Source: Diploscapter coronatus
Taxonomy: Eukaryota; Nematoda; Chromadorea; Rhabditida; Rhabditidae
Direction: 5' to 3'
DNA length: 64,000 bases
Assembly (NCBI GenBank): GCA_964036155.1
Contig: OZ038423.1
Coordinates: forward strand, 78,631,249 to 78,695,248
In this document: positions 1-12,604 of the stretch, piece after piece
Layout: the number at the start of each line of letters is the position of its first letter
How positions within the stretch are numbered: position 1 is the stretch's first letter
Made by a program: the position numbers and the translations under genes
The notes under the pieces: generated by a model
Seen by the model: only the letters and a program-made list of their open reading frames with translations
Database searches by the model: none
What the model was told of the DNA's origin: nothing

Positions 1-141
1 GATTCCTCGTGCCATTTCAACTTCCTCGCAGACAATCAATATCAAAACATCAACGCATTTGAAATCGCTTCCCTAACGTTCAAGGCGGGCATCAACGCTA
101 TTGTACAGGCAGGCTGTTTTTTCTTATTGATTGAAAAGTGA
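1..141 (+). CDS. 3' terminal exon of an unidentified gene (partial)
   Basis: The first reading frame is open from base 1 to a TGA at 139-141 and gives 46 codons. The end of the peptide is hydrophobic (IVQAGCFFLLIEK). An AATAAA poly(A) signal follows at 187-192, which fits the end of a gene whose other exons lie left of the window. I do not recognise the family. A hydrophobic C-terminus could be a membrane segment, but one exon is too little to tell. The open frame could also be chance. Confidence 0.4.
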   Translation, partial: DSSCHFNFLADNQYQNINAFEIASLTFKAGINAIVQAGCFFLLIEK

Positions 142-819
142 CGATATGGGCAATTTGTAAACCGTACGAAATCATGACACAAATATAATAAAAATAAAAA
201 GGAAATGTTGGAGATCAGATTTTTCTCATATTATTTTACAATGTCTTGCGCCAGAGTGCATTATGGTTTACAACTTTTCATAATATTATTGTGATAAGAC
301 AGAGAAACAATATGATGATGAGTGTTGTCAGAAAATAGTTGAACATTGAAAAGCTAGTCACTTAAAAAAAGCTAAACTTGATCTTTCTATCCAAATTCAA
401 GCACTTTATCTTTGAACTACAAAATTTCAAAAGAGTCCAATTTCGAAAAAAGTTGAGTCATCTTTTGATATTTCGGAAATGTCGTAAATCTATCGAATTA
501 CCTCATTAGAATTCGACCAGACGCGAAATTTGACGACATTCTTTTTGCTTTCGAAACTCAAATATCATTTGCAATTCAGTCGCCTTATTTATATTTTGGC
601 TACCTAATTACGGAAATCGTTACTTTATTCATCTTATATTCTTTTTCGAGTTGAAAGTACACAAAAAAAACTCTATGACATTTTATTACATCACTGTCTA
701 AAATAGTTGTATTTTGCCTCGTGATTCAAACTAGAAAATGCTGCAAAAACTTTGCAAGTAGATACCCATAAACAGACAATTCAAAAATACGACTTAAGAC
801 ATGTGTGGTGCGCATTAAA
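142..819. other. Intergenic, AT-rich
   Basis: The stretch holds the AATAAA signal at 187-192 and AT-rich sequence with no sustained coding frame. It presumably carries the promoter of the acyltransferase gene that follows. I see no clear TATA box. Confidence 0.5.
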
Positions 820-2980
820 ATGGCACATAAGGAAGCGGGATGGAATTGCGTAAAATGTTTTTGACACAAAAATGTTGAAAAAATGAAAAATAAAGGTTAG
901 GGAAAATCTTCAGGACGATTTATCCCCAGCATTCGATAGAGCCCCGACCTATGGAGAATCGCTGCTCAGATTCGCCCCTCTACCTCACTGGAGCATGCCT
1001 CTCAAAATCCTATTCTATGCGACTTTGGTCTTCAGGTAAGAGTTGATTTTCATTATTTCTTTAATTTATGGAAAGATCTTCGAAAGTTTGCCAGGCAGGA
1101 TTAAGAAATTTTTTCATAAAAGTCTATTTTCATTCGCTTTAAAAAGCTTATAGGAAAAAAAATTACACTGAAATTCATGTGTAAGTTTCACGCTAAAACA
1201 ATAGAATCTTCAAATTCGAAACTAATTCACTAAAATTGAATTTATTTCAGACTCGCCATTCTCTTCCCTCTGCGAGTTGCCTTTTTCATCTCGTCGTTTG
1301 TTTTTATCGGCATCTTAGGAATCTACGCCGTATTCACTGTAAGTTTCTCCGCTATCTTTCTCGCCTTTCCTTCCACGAATTAGCATATCTGCTCATTTTT
1401 ATGTTTCCCATCCCATCGGCATCCATTTTGACAGGAATTGACGGACCGACAGAAGACGTTGATCGGACCCATTTACGGGAAGCTCTTCTGTCTCGGCACT
1501 GGCACGATCATAGTTGGGCACAACAGACAAAATATGCCTAGGAAGCCTGGTAAGTTTCTATAATCGATTTTTGAAATTGAGAAATTTGTAAACATTTTGA
1601 TCAAATTTTATAAATTCTAGAAAATTACGTTGAATGATTCAACAATTTGACTGTCCTTCTCTAAAGATGATAGTTATTTGAATTTCAGGCATAGCCGTCT
1701 CAAACCACTTATCTCCAAACGATGTTCAAATTCTATTCGCCGATCTTCGTTACGGCGATCTTCAGTACGTCGTCACTGGACAGAAGCACAAGGGCGTCAT
1801 CGGTATTGATTTTTGTTCCCTAAACATTCGAATTTTCGATTACTCAGGTCTGGTCGAGAAAATGGTCTCCCGACTGTGCAGAGCCTTGTGGTTTGAGAGA
1901 GGAAACACGAAAGAGAGGATGGAATTTCTGACGGATGTCATTAGTATGGCTAGGGTAGGCAAGATTAGCTCTATAACCATGAAGATCAACTTTTATTCGG
2001 CATCCAGTTGATATTTTCAGTTTATTTTCCAATTGTTTTAGGCGGATGGCCCAGTTTTATTGTTTCCCGAAGGCTACTGCACGAACAACACTTCAGTGCT
2101 TCAGTTCAGAAAGGCTGTCTTTGAAGAGGACGTCAATATCTATCCGATCGCTATTTCGTGAGATTTTATCCATTATCGTTTTTATCATTCTTATAAATTT
2201 TCATCGATATCTCATTGTTATTTTAATTTGTAATATTTCAGTCAAAGTGGCATTTACGGCGATTCGTACTGGTTCGAAGACAAATTTCACATGTACTTGC
2301 TGCGTCTGTTCTTCAGTTGGGCTGTCGTTTATAATGTCCATTATTTGCCAAGTATCAAAAATGCCAATTTTATTATAAATTTTATTTGAAATATTTCAGA
2401 AATGCGTCGTTTGAAAGGCGAAACGAACCTGCAGTTTGCTCAGGTTTTTCCTTTCACTTTCTAAGATTTTCTTAAAATGTACGTTTTCAGAGAACGTCTT
2501 CGACTATTGGACAAGCCATTGGGTTGCCGCAATGTCAATTTTCGGGATCTTTGTGGTGAGTTTTCTTCTCAATGTTTATCGAAATTTATATTTTATCAAG
2601 ATTATACTTCATCCTTATCAATTTGAAATTCAATAATCTTTCAATCAAATAGTTATGTGCTACCATGATTATATGATCTTTCTCCTTTGTAAATTCTTGT
2701 AAAACTCAAGTTCAAAACCATTTTATCAGAGCTTATAAATCTATAATTTTATGAATGATAAAAATGTGACATTTCCAGGTACAACCAATCAGATAAACGA
2801 AAAATGTTGAATGCAGAAAAGGATTGTATTGCCCAGAGACTTCTGCCATACTTGTCAACGATTTCGTGTGATTCCGAAGTTTCATCGACAGGAGACACAG
2901 ACGATTCCTCCTTTGTTAATGTCTCTTCCGACGATGCAAATGTCTCGTCTTCGAGAGTTCTCGTTTCCGTTCAAAACTAA
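820..2980 (+). CDS. Glycerol-3-phosphate acyltransferase, GPAT3/4-like
   Basis: This is a membrane acyltransferase of the PlsC/AGPAT superfamily. GPAT3/4 enzymes move an acyl chain from acyl-CoA to glycerol-3-phosphate in the ER, the first step of glycerolipid synthesis. About ten exons join in frame. Two N-terminal hydrophobic segments (including ILFPLRVAFFISSFVFIGI) precede the HX4D motif NHLSPND and the motif FPEGYCTNNTSVLQF. The stretches KGVIG..VEKMVSRLCRALWFER and YWFEDKFHMYLLRLFFSWAV follow the GPAT3/4 pattern. The C-terminus is Ser-rich and ends at a TAA at 2978-2980. The usual FPEGT is FPEGY here, and TSPID is LSPND. The product, about 350 aa, is shorter than human GPAT3 (about 430). 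The start is uncertain: an ATG at 820 splices in frame through a 64-nt intron (850-913), but the first exon could lie elsewhere. The family is firm; the exact paralogue is not. Confidence 0.85.
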
Positions 2981-4002
2981 TCTCAGATCTTGCCATTTAC
3001 AGGATGCGCTAGTCTGGATCAATTTAGATATTTTTCAAACATTAAACATTAGAATAGACAATGTCTTGCTAAAATATAAATTACTTATAATATTTTTCCA
3101 TAAAATTGATCCAGACTTTTGAACGCACCCATGCAGTGTAAATACATCTTCAAAACGAGTCATAACATTAAATAATCAAATGAAATTATTGCTCACATAA
3201 ATATCTTCAAACTGACATTGTAGTGATTCAGAATTGTCTATAATTTATTATTCATTTGATTTTTCGTATTCAATTCTTTTCTATTTGTTCTAATTTGTGA
3301 TATTATCTTTTTTTTCGAAAAATCATTTATCAGAAATCACGAGATTAATTGGAGATAGTGAAAATTTCAGAGGGAAAATATTTAGCATTTCTGTAAATTC
3401 GTACAAAAATAAACTAGGGTTCAAAGAGTTTTGTAGTCGTCACAAATGATAGTCTATTTCGTAATTTGCTAACAAGAAAACGATGGAAGGGCGATGACAA
3501 GAAAGGATTAGAAATTAGTGTGGGGTTACAGAAGCGAATTGCAAATCGCATTCCTTCACGTCCACCTACAGGAAGGGCTACAGAAATGATGACTTTCGAG
3601 ATGGAAAGATGATGATTAAAGAACGGAGGAGTTTTGATTTTCATAGTGAATGATGACAATGATTCATATTTCAGAATTTAGGTTACTGTAAAATGGTTTT
3701 TCTAGTTCAAATGGAAAATTTCTGTAGGATTAAAAATGTAGAATTCATACAAATTCCGACCCAAGGATTATAAAGTTTCAAGTTTTAAATAGTTTTTTAA
3801 GGCTGACTACAGAAACATCCAAATTTTTGCTGTCAATTTTTATTTTGTATTTTGAACAGATACGTTGTGTTGAATTTAAAAGAACATCGTATCTTGACTC
3901 CACCCTCACTCTGATTCTTTTTTTATCTCTTGCAAGTTGCAACCGTAAAACTAAATATCATCATTTTGGTTGCAGGCTAATTTGATTGCTTTCCTTCCTC
4001 CA
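2981..4002. other. Intergenic
   Basis: AT-rich, with no convincing exon on either strand. An AATAAA lies near 3408. The one longer minus frame (3414-3659) has no splice context or recognisable protein character. The right end is the promoter of the small peptide gene. Confidence 0.5.
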
Positions 4003-4010
4003 TATATAAG
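4003..4010 (+). promoter_or_regulatory. TATA box of the small secreted peptide gene
   Basis: TATATAAG lies 68 bp before the ATG at 4078. About 30 bp further on is a pyrimidine-rich, initiator-like stretch (around 4025-4045). A canonical TATA box fits a tissue-restricted or inducible gene better than a housekeeping one; the expression pattern is inference. Confidence 0.6.
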
Positions 4011-4077
4011 CACCCCCAATTCTGGTCTCGTTCTCAATTCTCGCTAGTTCCTAATTCCTGATACTTTGATTTCGAAG

Positions 4078-4466
4078 ATGTTTTATTATTTGATTCTGCT
4101 CAGCTGTTTAGTTTCCTTTGTTTTGTCATCAATTTTGGACACCTTAGCCAGAAATGAAATTTTCTCTCATGCGCCGTATGCTTGGGGAGGTAAAATTTTG
4201 AAAAAATCTAAATTTTAACCTAAAGAATGATGAAGATCATCTTTCAATCGACTTTCTTAGACATGATAATTTTTCAATTTGAAATTTTAATTTCAAGTGT
4301 AAAAATACAAATTTTAGGCCGAGACCCATTTGGAAATATCGCGTATGGCAATAAAGACAACGGATTTTATGTGCTTTGTTCATCAGGAGGACCTGGGTAG
4401 TTATATAAATATTTAGCAGAAACTGGAAATTAAATTTGCAGATGCCCTTGGGGAGGCAGAAAGTGA
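4078..4466 (+). CDS. Small secreted peptide, possible neuropeptide precursor
   Basis: Three exons (4078-4189, 4318-4396, 4442-4466) join in phase to encode 71 aa. The protein opens with a typical signal peptide (MFYYLILLSCLVSFVLSS) and is rich in Gly and aromatic residues afterwards. The motif WGGR occurs twice: YAWGGR across the exon 1/2 junction, and CPWGGRK at the C-terminus. Arg after Gly, and the final Arg-Lys, could serve for proprotein processing and C-terminal amidation, giving Trp-Gly-amide ends. Two cysteines in the last third could form a disulfide. I recognise no family. Alternatives are a Gly-rich antimicrobial or cuticle-associated peptide. Clean splice phasing, the signal peptide and the TATA box support a real gene; the function is unproven. 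Confidence 0.65.
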
Positions 4467-4778
4467 TCGATTTTCTGCATTAAAAGTCAGCTTTGTCTGT
4501 GATCTATAAACTACGGCGTCATATTGTTAGCCTTAGATTTTATATTTTTATTCAGCTTATTCAGTTAAATTTAATTAATTGATATAGCCCAATTGAATGT
4601 CGTCTTTACAAATCTTTAGAAATGAGTTTTCATGGTTCAAAATCGTCAGATAAAATCATTGTTATAAAAATTTCTGAGGATGACATACAAGTGATAATAT
4701 TGCACATTAATATTGTGATAAGGAAAAAACAAGAAAATAAATTATTTTTACCCGTTTTTTCAAATTTTACCCGAATTC
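4467..4778. other. Convergent 3' flanks
   Basis: Spacer between the small peptide gene (+) and the SPT3-like gene (-). It is AT-rich and has an AATAAA near 4735-4740. Nothing else is evident. Confidence 0.5.
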
Positions 4779-7483
4779 TCACTTCTTCCAACCACTTTCC
4801 CGCTGCACCGCGGACTCGTAGAATTTCAGCCTGATTTTCGCTCGGGGCTCCTGTCGAGACTGAGTTTCGGTCTGGAAATCAAATAATTTGAAAATAGAGA
4901 TTTCAAGAAAAAACATAACTTTTGCAACAAGGTTGGAAGTAAATACAAATCGATCCTAGTTAAATTTACCCACGAATTTTTGACTTTTTCAAACTGTTAT
5001 TTTCTTCATTTTACAGAGAAAAATTGGCTATTTGGAAACCGTGAGACTACGAGATACGAGACAGACGAAATAGTATAAGGTTAGGGTAGGGTATGGGATG
5101 ATAGGCTTTCTTTTCCACACTATTTCGCTTATGTCTCGTGTTTCGTGGCCTCGAGGTCTCCAAGCTGCCGAAAAAATAAAAATAAAAAAGTGACCATTTT
5201 CTGCAAAGTAGCGGCATTCTCAACGATTCTGGTAACGTACTCCTTCATGACGTAGGTGAGCACGTAGAACACGTTTTCCTCCATGCGCTTCTCGTTCTCC
5301 TTCTCGTTCACCGCAAGGAACTTCCAGAACGTCTCTCGACATGATCTGGAACACGTTTTTCTCGGAATTTTGAAATATTCACTTTTACTCTTGATGCAAG
5401 TAAGCATTACGAACTTTTATCAAATGCATTATAACCGAAGAAAAAGATAAGGCTGAAGGTAACTTGTACCAAAAATGGCGGGGTGACCCTTGAGTTTTTC
5501 CATACAAATAGTCGTCAATTCTTAAATTGGATCTATCGCATTTTCATAGACTCAAAAACTGAAAATAGCGGAAAATGACACTAACTTTCCCGATATGTCC
5601 TTTTTGAGGAAGGTGGCCTGTTTCTTGGTCTCAGTAAATTGAATATACTCGCTGGGCGGGGTCGACTTGAAGCGATTGAAGCATTTCGCCTGTCGCTGGC
5701 GATTCGGCGCGTCGTCGAATTCCTCAAATTTTTCATTTTTTTCTTCACATTTTTGCAAAAAAAAGTATTCTCTTCCAAGGAATGACGATATTTAGAAATT
5801 TTCTTATTTCTTTAAACATTAGTTATTTTTCTTTGCAATAGCACTTTCTTTTCAAAGAGTTGTGGTATTTTCAAGAAAAAGTAATCTTTATCAAATTTAG
5901 CACTTTTATCCATTTAGATCCTTAATAGAGTTATTTTTCAGAAAAAGAATTGGAATTTACAAAAAAAAAATGCTAATTTTAACAAAAGGGATAAATTTTA
6001 TTGAACAAGTACTTCGAATTCCTCGAAAGGGTCGACGATGTGCATGGCCTGACGCATGAGTCTATGACAGAGCTGCCAGTCGACAGTGACTTTTCTCTTC
6101 TCCTCGTCTACGCACTCCATGAGGTTGCGAGGCTGGATGTGCGGGTCGGCTGCACTCTGCAAAATACCAAATACATCATCTTCTAACACACCCAATTGGA
6201 AAAATGCACTCAGACTTCGGAAAATTTGGACCCCCAGCAAAAATAGTGTATCATATCGAGAGAGAAAAGGAGCATGTCTTATTAATCTCTCTCGGAAAGG
6301 TCCATTATTTTTCGTTCTTTTTTTTGTCAAGTACACCCTTCAGGTTAGCTGAACGGCAAATTTACAATTTATCATCATCTATCTATTAGAAAACTTAATA
6401 GTTTGAAACAAACTTAGTGTTGATTAAAAACGAATACAAACGAATTTTTTAGATGTAGATATATTAATTGTATCAATCTTCATAGGAGCCCTAATGATTA
6501 TTTTCAAAAGTGTTCATCAACTCGCCTGTTCTCTAACGAACCGCGGCGCCTAGAATCCTCGAACCTTACTAAACCTCGAACTTTGTCCAACCTCGAAGTT
6601 TAGTAAAGTTCGAGGTTTAGTAATAAATGTGGTCGCCAACTCGCCTGCATGAATTTGTTCATTCTCGCGATCAAATTGACGTCTTTCCGCAGCAGGAAAA
6701 CGACGTGTCTGATTTCGACCTGCTTGTTCCTGAAAATTAATTAATTTTTGAAAAATATTATGGCAAAAAATACTACAAATTGGTAAAAAATTCATAAAAT
6801 GGCTAGGAAATAATATATTTCTTAAAATTTATTGGTAGCACGGGTGTGATTCGTTACTTCGTTACCTACGAAATAATGTGGGAGACGATCGTTCCCTACT
6901 TTGCCCTAACCCTTAACTATGGATAACGAAGTAATTCATTATCCAAATTGCCAATTAACTAACTTCAAATCGTCCGCCAATTTGTAGAGTCTCTCGATGA
7001 GCAAATGCATTCGTCGTCGCGTTTCGTTCATCACGAACACTACGGAATTGTCGTCGGGAAGCTGAAATGAAATTTCCTATCAATTTTAGAAATTTTAGCC
7101 AACTCATCTATTGGAAAGCGCGTATTTTCATGACAAAAGTGGATAAGGGCAACTTGGAAACCGCGAGATACGAGACATCGAGAAATGGCGTGGAAAAAAG
7201 ATCTAACATTCCATACTCTGCCCTAACCCTATATTATTTCGCCTATGTCTCGTGATCTCGCGGTTTCCAAATAGCTTGGATAAGAAAGAAAAGTCCAAAT
7301 ATTCGAAAACCGATGGTAAGATGGAAAAAAAACCAGACACGAACTTTCCAAAAATTCAATTTTTACAAGAAAAGTAATTTTGACCTTATCATCACCCGCA
7401 ACGTACATAATGTTGCAGAACTCCGTGTAGAAGGGCATGTTCATCAGTGTGTACAAATCGATGTCGCCATTGTCTGACGTCAT
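4779..7483 (-). CDS. SUPT3H: SPT3-like histone-fold subunit of SAGA
   Basis: SPT3 carries an intramolecular histone-fold pair and, within the SAGA coactivator, helps deliver TBP to promoters. Seven exons (7483-7385, 7061-6964, 6729-6645, 6156-6013, 5722-5586, 5345-5195, 4871-4779) join in frame to about 268 aa. The N-terminal histone fold shows FYTEFCNIMYVAGDD, then RHVVFLLRKDVNLIARM, matching the SPT3/TAF13 pattern (FLxRKD). An acidic, Arg-rich linker leads to SEYIQFTETKKQATF, the counterpart of the SPT3 motif YAEFCESRQLSF, and then a helical C-terminal fold (VFYVLTYVMKEYVTRIVENAATL). Human SPT3 is slightly longer. The start follows a 3' splice site (TTTTTAG|ATG), which fits trans-splicing. 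The exon 3 donor appears to be GC, and the exon 5 acceptor is weak. TAF13 was considered, but the second half fits only SPT3. Four fold-back elements sit in its introns. Confidence 0.75.
5026..5169. repeat. Fold-back element, family B, copy 1
   Basis: Imperfect terminal inverted repeats: GGCTATTTGGAAACCGTGAG on the left, and on the right the complement of GGCAGCTTGGAGACCTCGAG. The inner arms (GAGACAGACGAAATAG and CTATTTCGCTTATGTCTC) also pair. The centre contains GGTTAGGGTAGGGTATG, shared in reverse orientation with the other family B copies. It lies in the intron between exons 6 and 7 of the SPT3-like gene. No transposase is encoded, so it looks like a non-autonomous MITE. Confidence 0.7.
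6211..6345. repeat. Fold-back element, family A, degenerate copy
   Basis: The left end CAGACTTCGG and the core (TATCGAGAGAGAAAAGGAGC ... TCTCTCTCGGAAAGG) match the family A copies at 38643 and 46287. The right terminal repeat is largely eroded. It lies in the long intron between exons 3 and 4 of the SPT3-like gene. Confidence 0.6.
6566..6623. repeat. Perfect 19-bp inverted repeat
   Basis: TTACTAAACCTCGAACTTT (6566-6584) and its exact complement (6605-6623) are separated by 20 bp that again contain CCTCGAAGTTTAGTA. The repeats nest as both direct and inverted copies. It lies in the same intron as the family A copy at 6211. Confidence 0.75.
6848..6940. repeat. Fold-back element, short family B relative
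   Basis: The arms GATTCGTTACTTCGTTACC and GGATAACGAAGTAATTCATT are imperfect inverted repeats. The loop has CCTACTTTGCCCTAACCC, close to CATACTCTGCCCTAACCC in the copy at 7149. It lies in the intron between exons 2 and 3 of the SPT3-like gene. Confidence 0.6.
7149..7277. repeat. Fold-back element, family B, copy 2
   Basis: The arms CTTGGAAACCGCGAGATACG and, as complement on the right, TTTGGAAACCGCGAGATCAC are nearly identical. CGAGACAT recurs inside both arms. The core CATACTCTGCCCTAACCC links it to the elements at 5026 and 6848. It lies in intron 1 of the SPT3-like gene. Confidence 0.75.
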
Positions 7484-7648
7484 CTAAAAATCAGTAAAAA
7501 AATTAGAAAGATCAATAAAAAATAGATTTTAAACATAGGCATCAAACCTAATATAATCGTAAAGAAAGTCGAAATTTTCATAAAATCCTTTATTCGAAAA
7601 CAAGAAAACAACAGTTGACGATAACAATGAAATGACGGAATAACAGAA
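7484..7648 (-). other. Operon-type intercistronic spacer, DDX47 to SPT3
   Basis: Read on the minus strand, the DDX47 stop is followed by an AATAAA signal (near 7590), a U-rich stretch and a 3' splice site directly before the SPT3 ATG. A gap of only 165 bp between same-strand genes, with no obvious promoter, matches nematode operon spacers where downstream mRNAs receive a spliced leader. Confidence 0.6.
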
Positions 7649-10397
<2,749 letters not shown>

Positions 10398-10735
10398 CGT
10401 CGAAATCTACTGAAAAATTCAACAAATAGAAAATTTTCTAAAATTGGGACGAATAACGAAATCAATGCCAGTGAGAAAACGGAGAGACCACTTTGCAAAA
10501 ACGCGAAATGGGCGTGGTCTTTGCGTTCTTCAAATTGTCATCCTGCCGATTTGTTCGATTTTTATCATTTTTTAATTTTTCTATTTTTAACGTAGCCTAC
10601 TTCGGATTAGGAAAAAATCGAAAATTGTAGCTGATCTGTATACGATTTAGTATTGACTTCTCCTATACTTGTCCTAAATCGATTTTTATTTGTCGCTCGA
10701 AATGTTCGATTTTAACAATTTCCCTATATTTCCAG
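10398..10735. promoter_or_regulatory. Divergent promoter, DDX47 / proteasome beta-6
   Basis: 338 bp separate two housekeeping start codons that point away from each other. GACCAC and GTGGTC (about 10487 and 10513) form an imperfect inverted pair around a GGGCGTGG GC-box-like site. No TATA box is evident on either side. The right end is a 3' splice site (TTTCCAG) directly before the proteasome ATG, so a spliced leader is likely. Confidence 0.5.
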
Positions 10736-12604
10736 ATGGCGTGCACGTTCAACCTGTCCGACTCGGTGGCAGCGATGTCGGCCTTCAAATCTGCTCTGCA
10801 AGAGGCCGAGCAGAACCCCGTATGGGTGGCTGGTCGCGTCAAGGAGTGTCACGGATGGAGTCCCTATTCGATGGAGGGAGGGTCCGTTTTTTTTGCTTTT
10901 TAAAAAAAAAAATATATATATATATTTAATGTAAGAAATGAGCATTAAGGAAGCTGGAAAATACTTCCTCGATTCTTTTTCAGAAAATGTGTTATGTAAT
11001 ATTCGAGAACGCGCTGAAAGTTACGATTTCAAAATTGATTTTATCATCATGTTTCTGCTGATTAGAATTTCAAAAAAGGCATTTTCTGAAGTTTTGTCTT
11101 CCTGATCAGACTTCTCAAAATGCAGCTCGCAAATCGCTTCGCAGAAAGATAGTGCACCTTTCCGAAAGAGATTAAGGAGACGTGCTCTTTTCCTTTCTCA
11201 ATACAATACACGATTTTTTCTGCGGGTCGTTTTGAGAAGTCTGTTCCTGGCTGATGTGTTTATGAATTTCAGCTCGACCTGTGCGGTGTCGGGCGACGAT
11301 TTCGTGGTGGTGGCGAGCGACACTCGTCTCACGCAGCTCGAGACCAACATCCTCAGCAGAGACGCCGAGAAAATCCATGTCTTGTCAGTTCTCTTGTATT
11401 CTTTGATTTTTGTGGAGAGAAAAATTCAGGAACAACTCGATCATCCTCGCCACTTCGGGCTTCTACGGCGACGTGCTGCATCTGAAGAACGTGCTCAACG
11501 TGGGTCTTTAAAATAACCTATTTTTTTTAGAAAATTTGTTTTTAGTCAGAACTTGATTAAAAATTGTACGGAGTCTTCTAAGAGATGGGAAACCTTAATG
11601 ATAGCCATGAAATACAAATACTATTATTACTGTAAAAATGCATGAACTTTCCATAAAAAGAAATTTTGGATCTTGATAATTTCTTTGAAACTCCAATTTA
11701 TTATGTAATTCTCCAGGCTCGTCTGCACAAGTACCGTTTCGACTACCGCACGGACATGTCTGTGGATCTGTGCGCAGAACTGCTCTCGCGCACACTCTAC
11801 TATCGTCGCTTTTTCCCCTACTACACTGGGGCCATTCTCGCGGGCATCGACGAGAATGGTTGGTATTTTGAAAAGTTAACAACTCTCAAGCCACAATGTT
11901 CATATCCATACAGCAAACTCTAAAAGATCAGGATTTGCAAAAACTTCAGTTTTTCATGCAAACTACTGGTGGTTTTTATTTTCAGTTAAAATTGAAAGAA
12001 AAAATTGAGATTACGAAGTAAAAAAATTAAATTAAAAATCGATACTTTGTAAATTAATTTATTCTTTCAGATTTGAAATTATTTTATGGTTTGTTTCAGG
12101 CAAAGGCGCTGTGTTCAGCTACGACCCTGTTGGGTGCATCGAGCGTTTGAACTACACTGCGAGTGGCGCTGCCGAGCCCATGATCATTCCGCTCTTCGAT
12201 TGTCAGGTTTGATTCTCAAATTTTTATTACTTGCAAAAAAATAATTATTTATACATTTTTTCTTTTTTGAAGACTTCATAGAGTTCATTTTAGAATAATA
12301 TTATTCAGTTTTTCTTTTCAAAATAGTTTTATTGTTCCATTTTCTTCAAATTTTCCATAGCATCAAAGAAAATGATATAAATCATGCTATTTTTGAATGT
12401 TTACTTTTACAGATCGGCCACGTGACTCTGTCGGAGGAGACGCCACGTCCGTCGCTGACCGTGGAGAGAGCGATCTCGCTGGTGAAGGACTCATTCCGCA
12501 CAGCCGCGGAGAGGGAGGCCACCACTGGAGACAAGATCTTCCTCGTCGTCGCCCAGAACGGAAAGCCCATCCAGACTCACACGCTGCCCCTCAGAGAGGA
12601 TTAG
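10736..12604 (+). CDS. pbs-6: Proteasome subunit beta type-1 (beta-6)
   Basis: Beta-6 is a structural, non-catalytic subunit of the 20S proteasome beta ring. Six exons (first 10736-10881, second from 11273) join to about 258 aa, the expected length. Seen directly: an N-terminal propeptide ending near SPYSMEGGSTCAVSGDDF, the core [57 protein letters not shown] and a C-terminal TLPLRED. These follow PSMB1 closely, including RRFFPYY and the DPVG turn. Catalytic beta subunits expose Thr1; here the GGST context has no conventional TTT start, as expected for beta-6. The ATG lies directly after a 3' splice site. Intron 1 carries a family A fold-back element. An AATAAA follows the stop at about 12618. 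Confidence 0.94.
11107..11243. repeat. Fold-back element, family A, copy in pbs-6 intron 1
   Basis: Ends in CAGACTTCTCAAAA and, on the right, TTTTGAGAAGTCTG: perfect 14-bp terminal inverted repeats. CTGCGGGTCG near the right end matches the copy at 38643. The core shows GAGATTAAGGAGACGTGCTC, a diverged form of the family core. About 137 bp, non-coding. Confidence 0.8.

Noticed and set aside
5078..5095. Telomere-like TTAGGG-type string
   Set aside because: It is part of the conserved core of family B elements and not a tandem array; nematode telomeres use TTAGGC.
6013..7483. The SPT3-like gene as TAF13
   Set aside because: The N-terminal histone fold alone resembles TAF13, but the in-frame downstream exons carry the SPT3-type linker and second fold.
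10903..10927. A/AT run in pbs-6 intron 1
   Set aside because: Simple poly-A followed by an AT microsatellite; ordinary low-complexity sequence.
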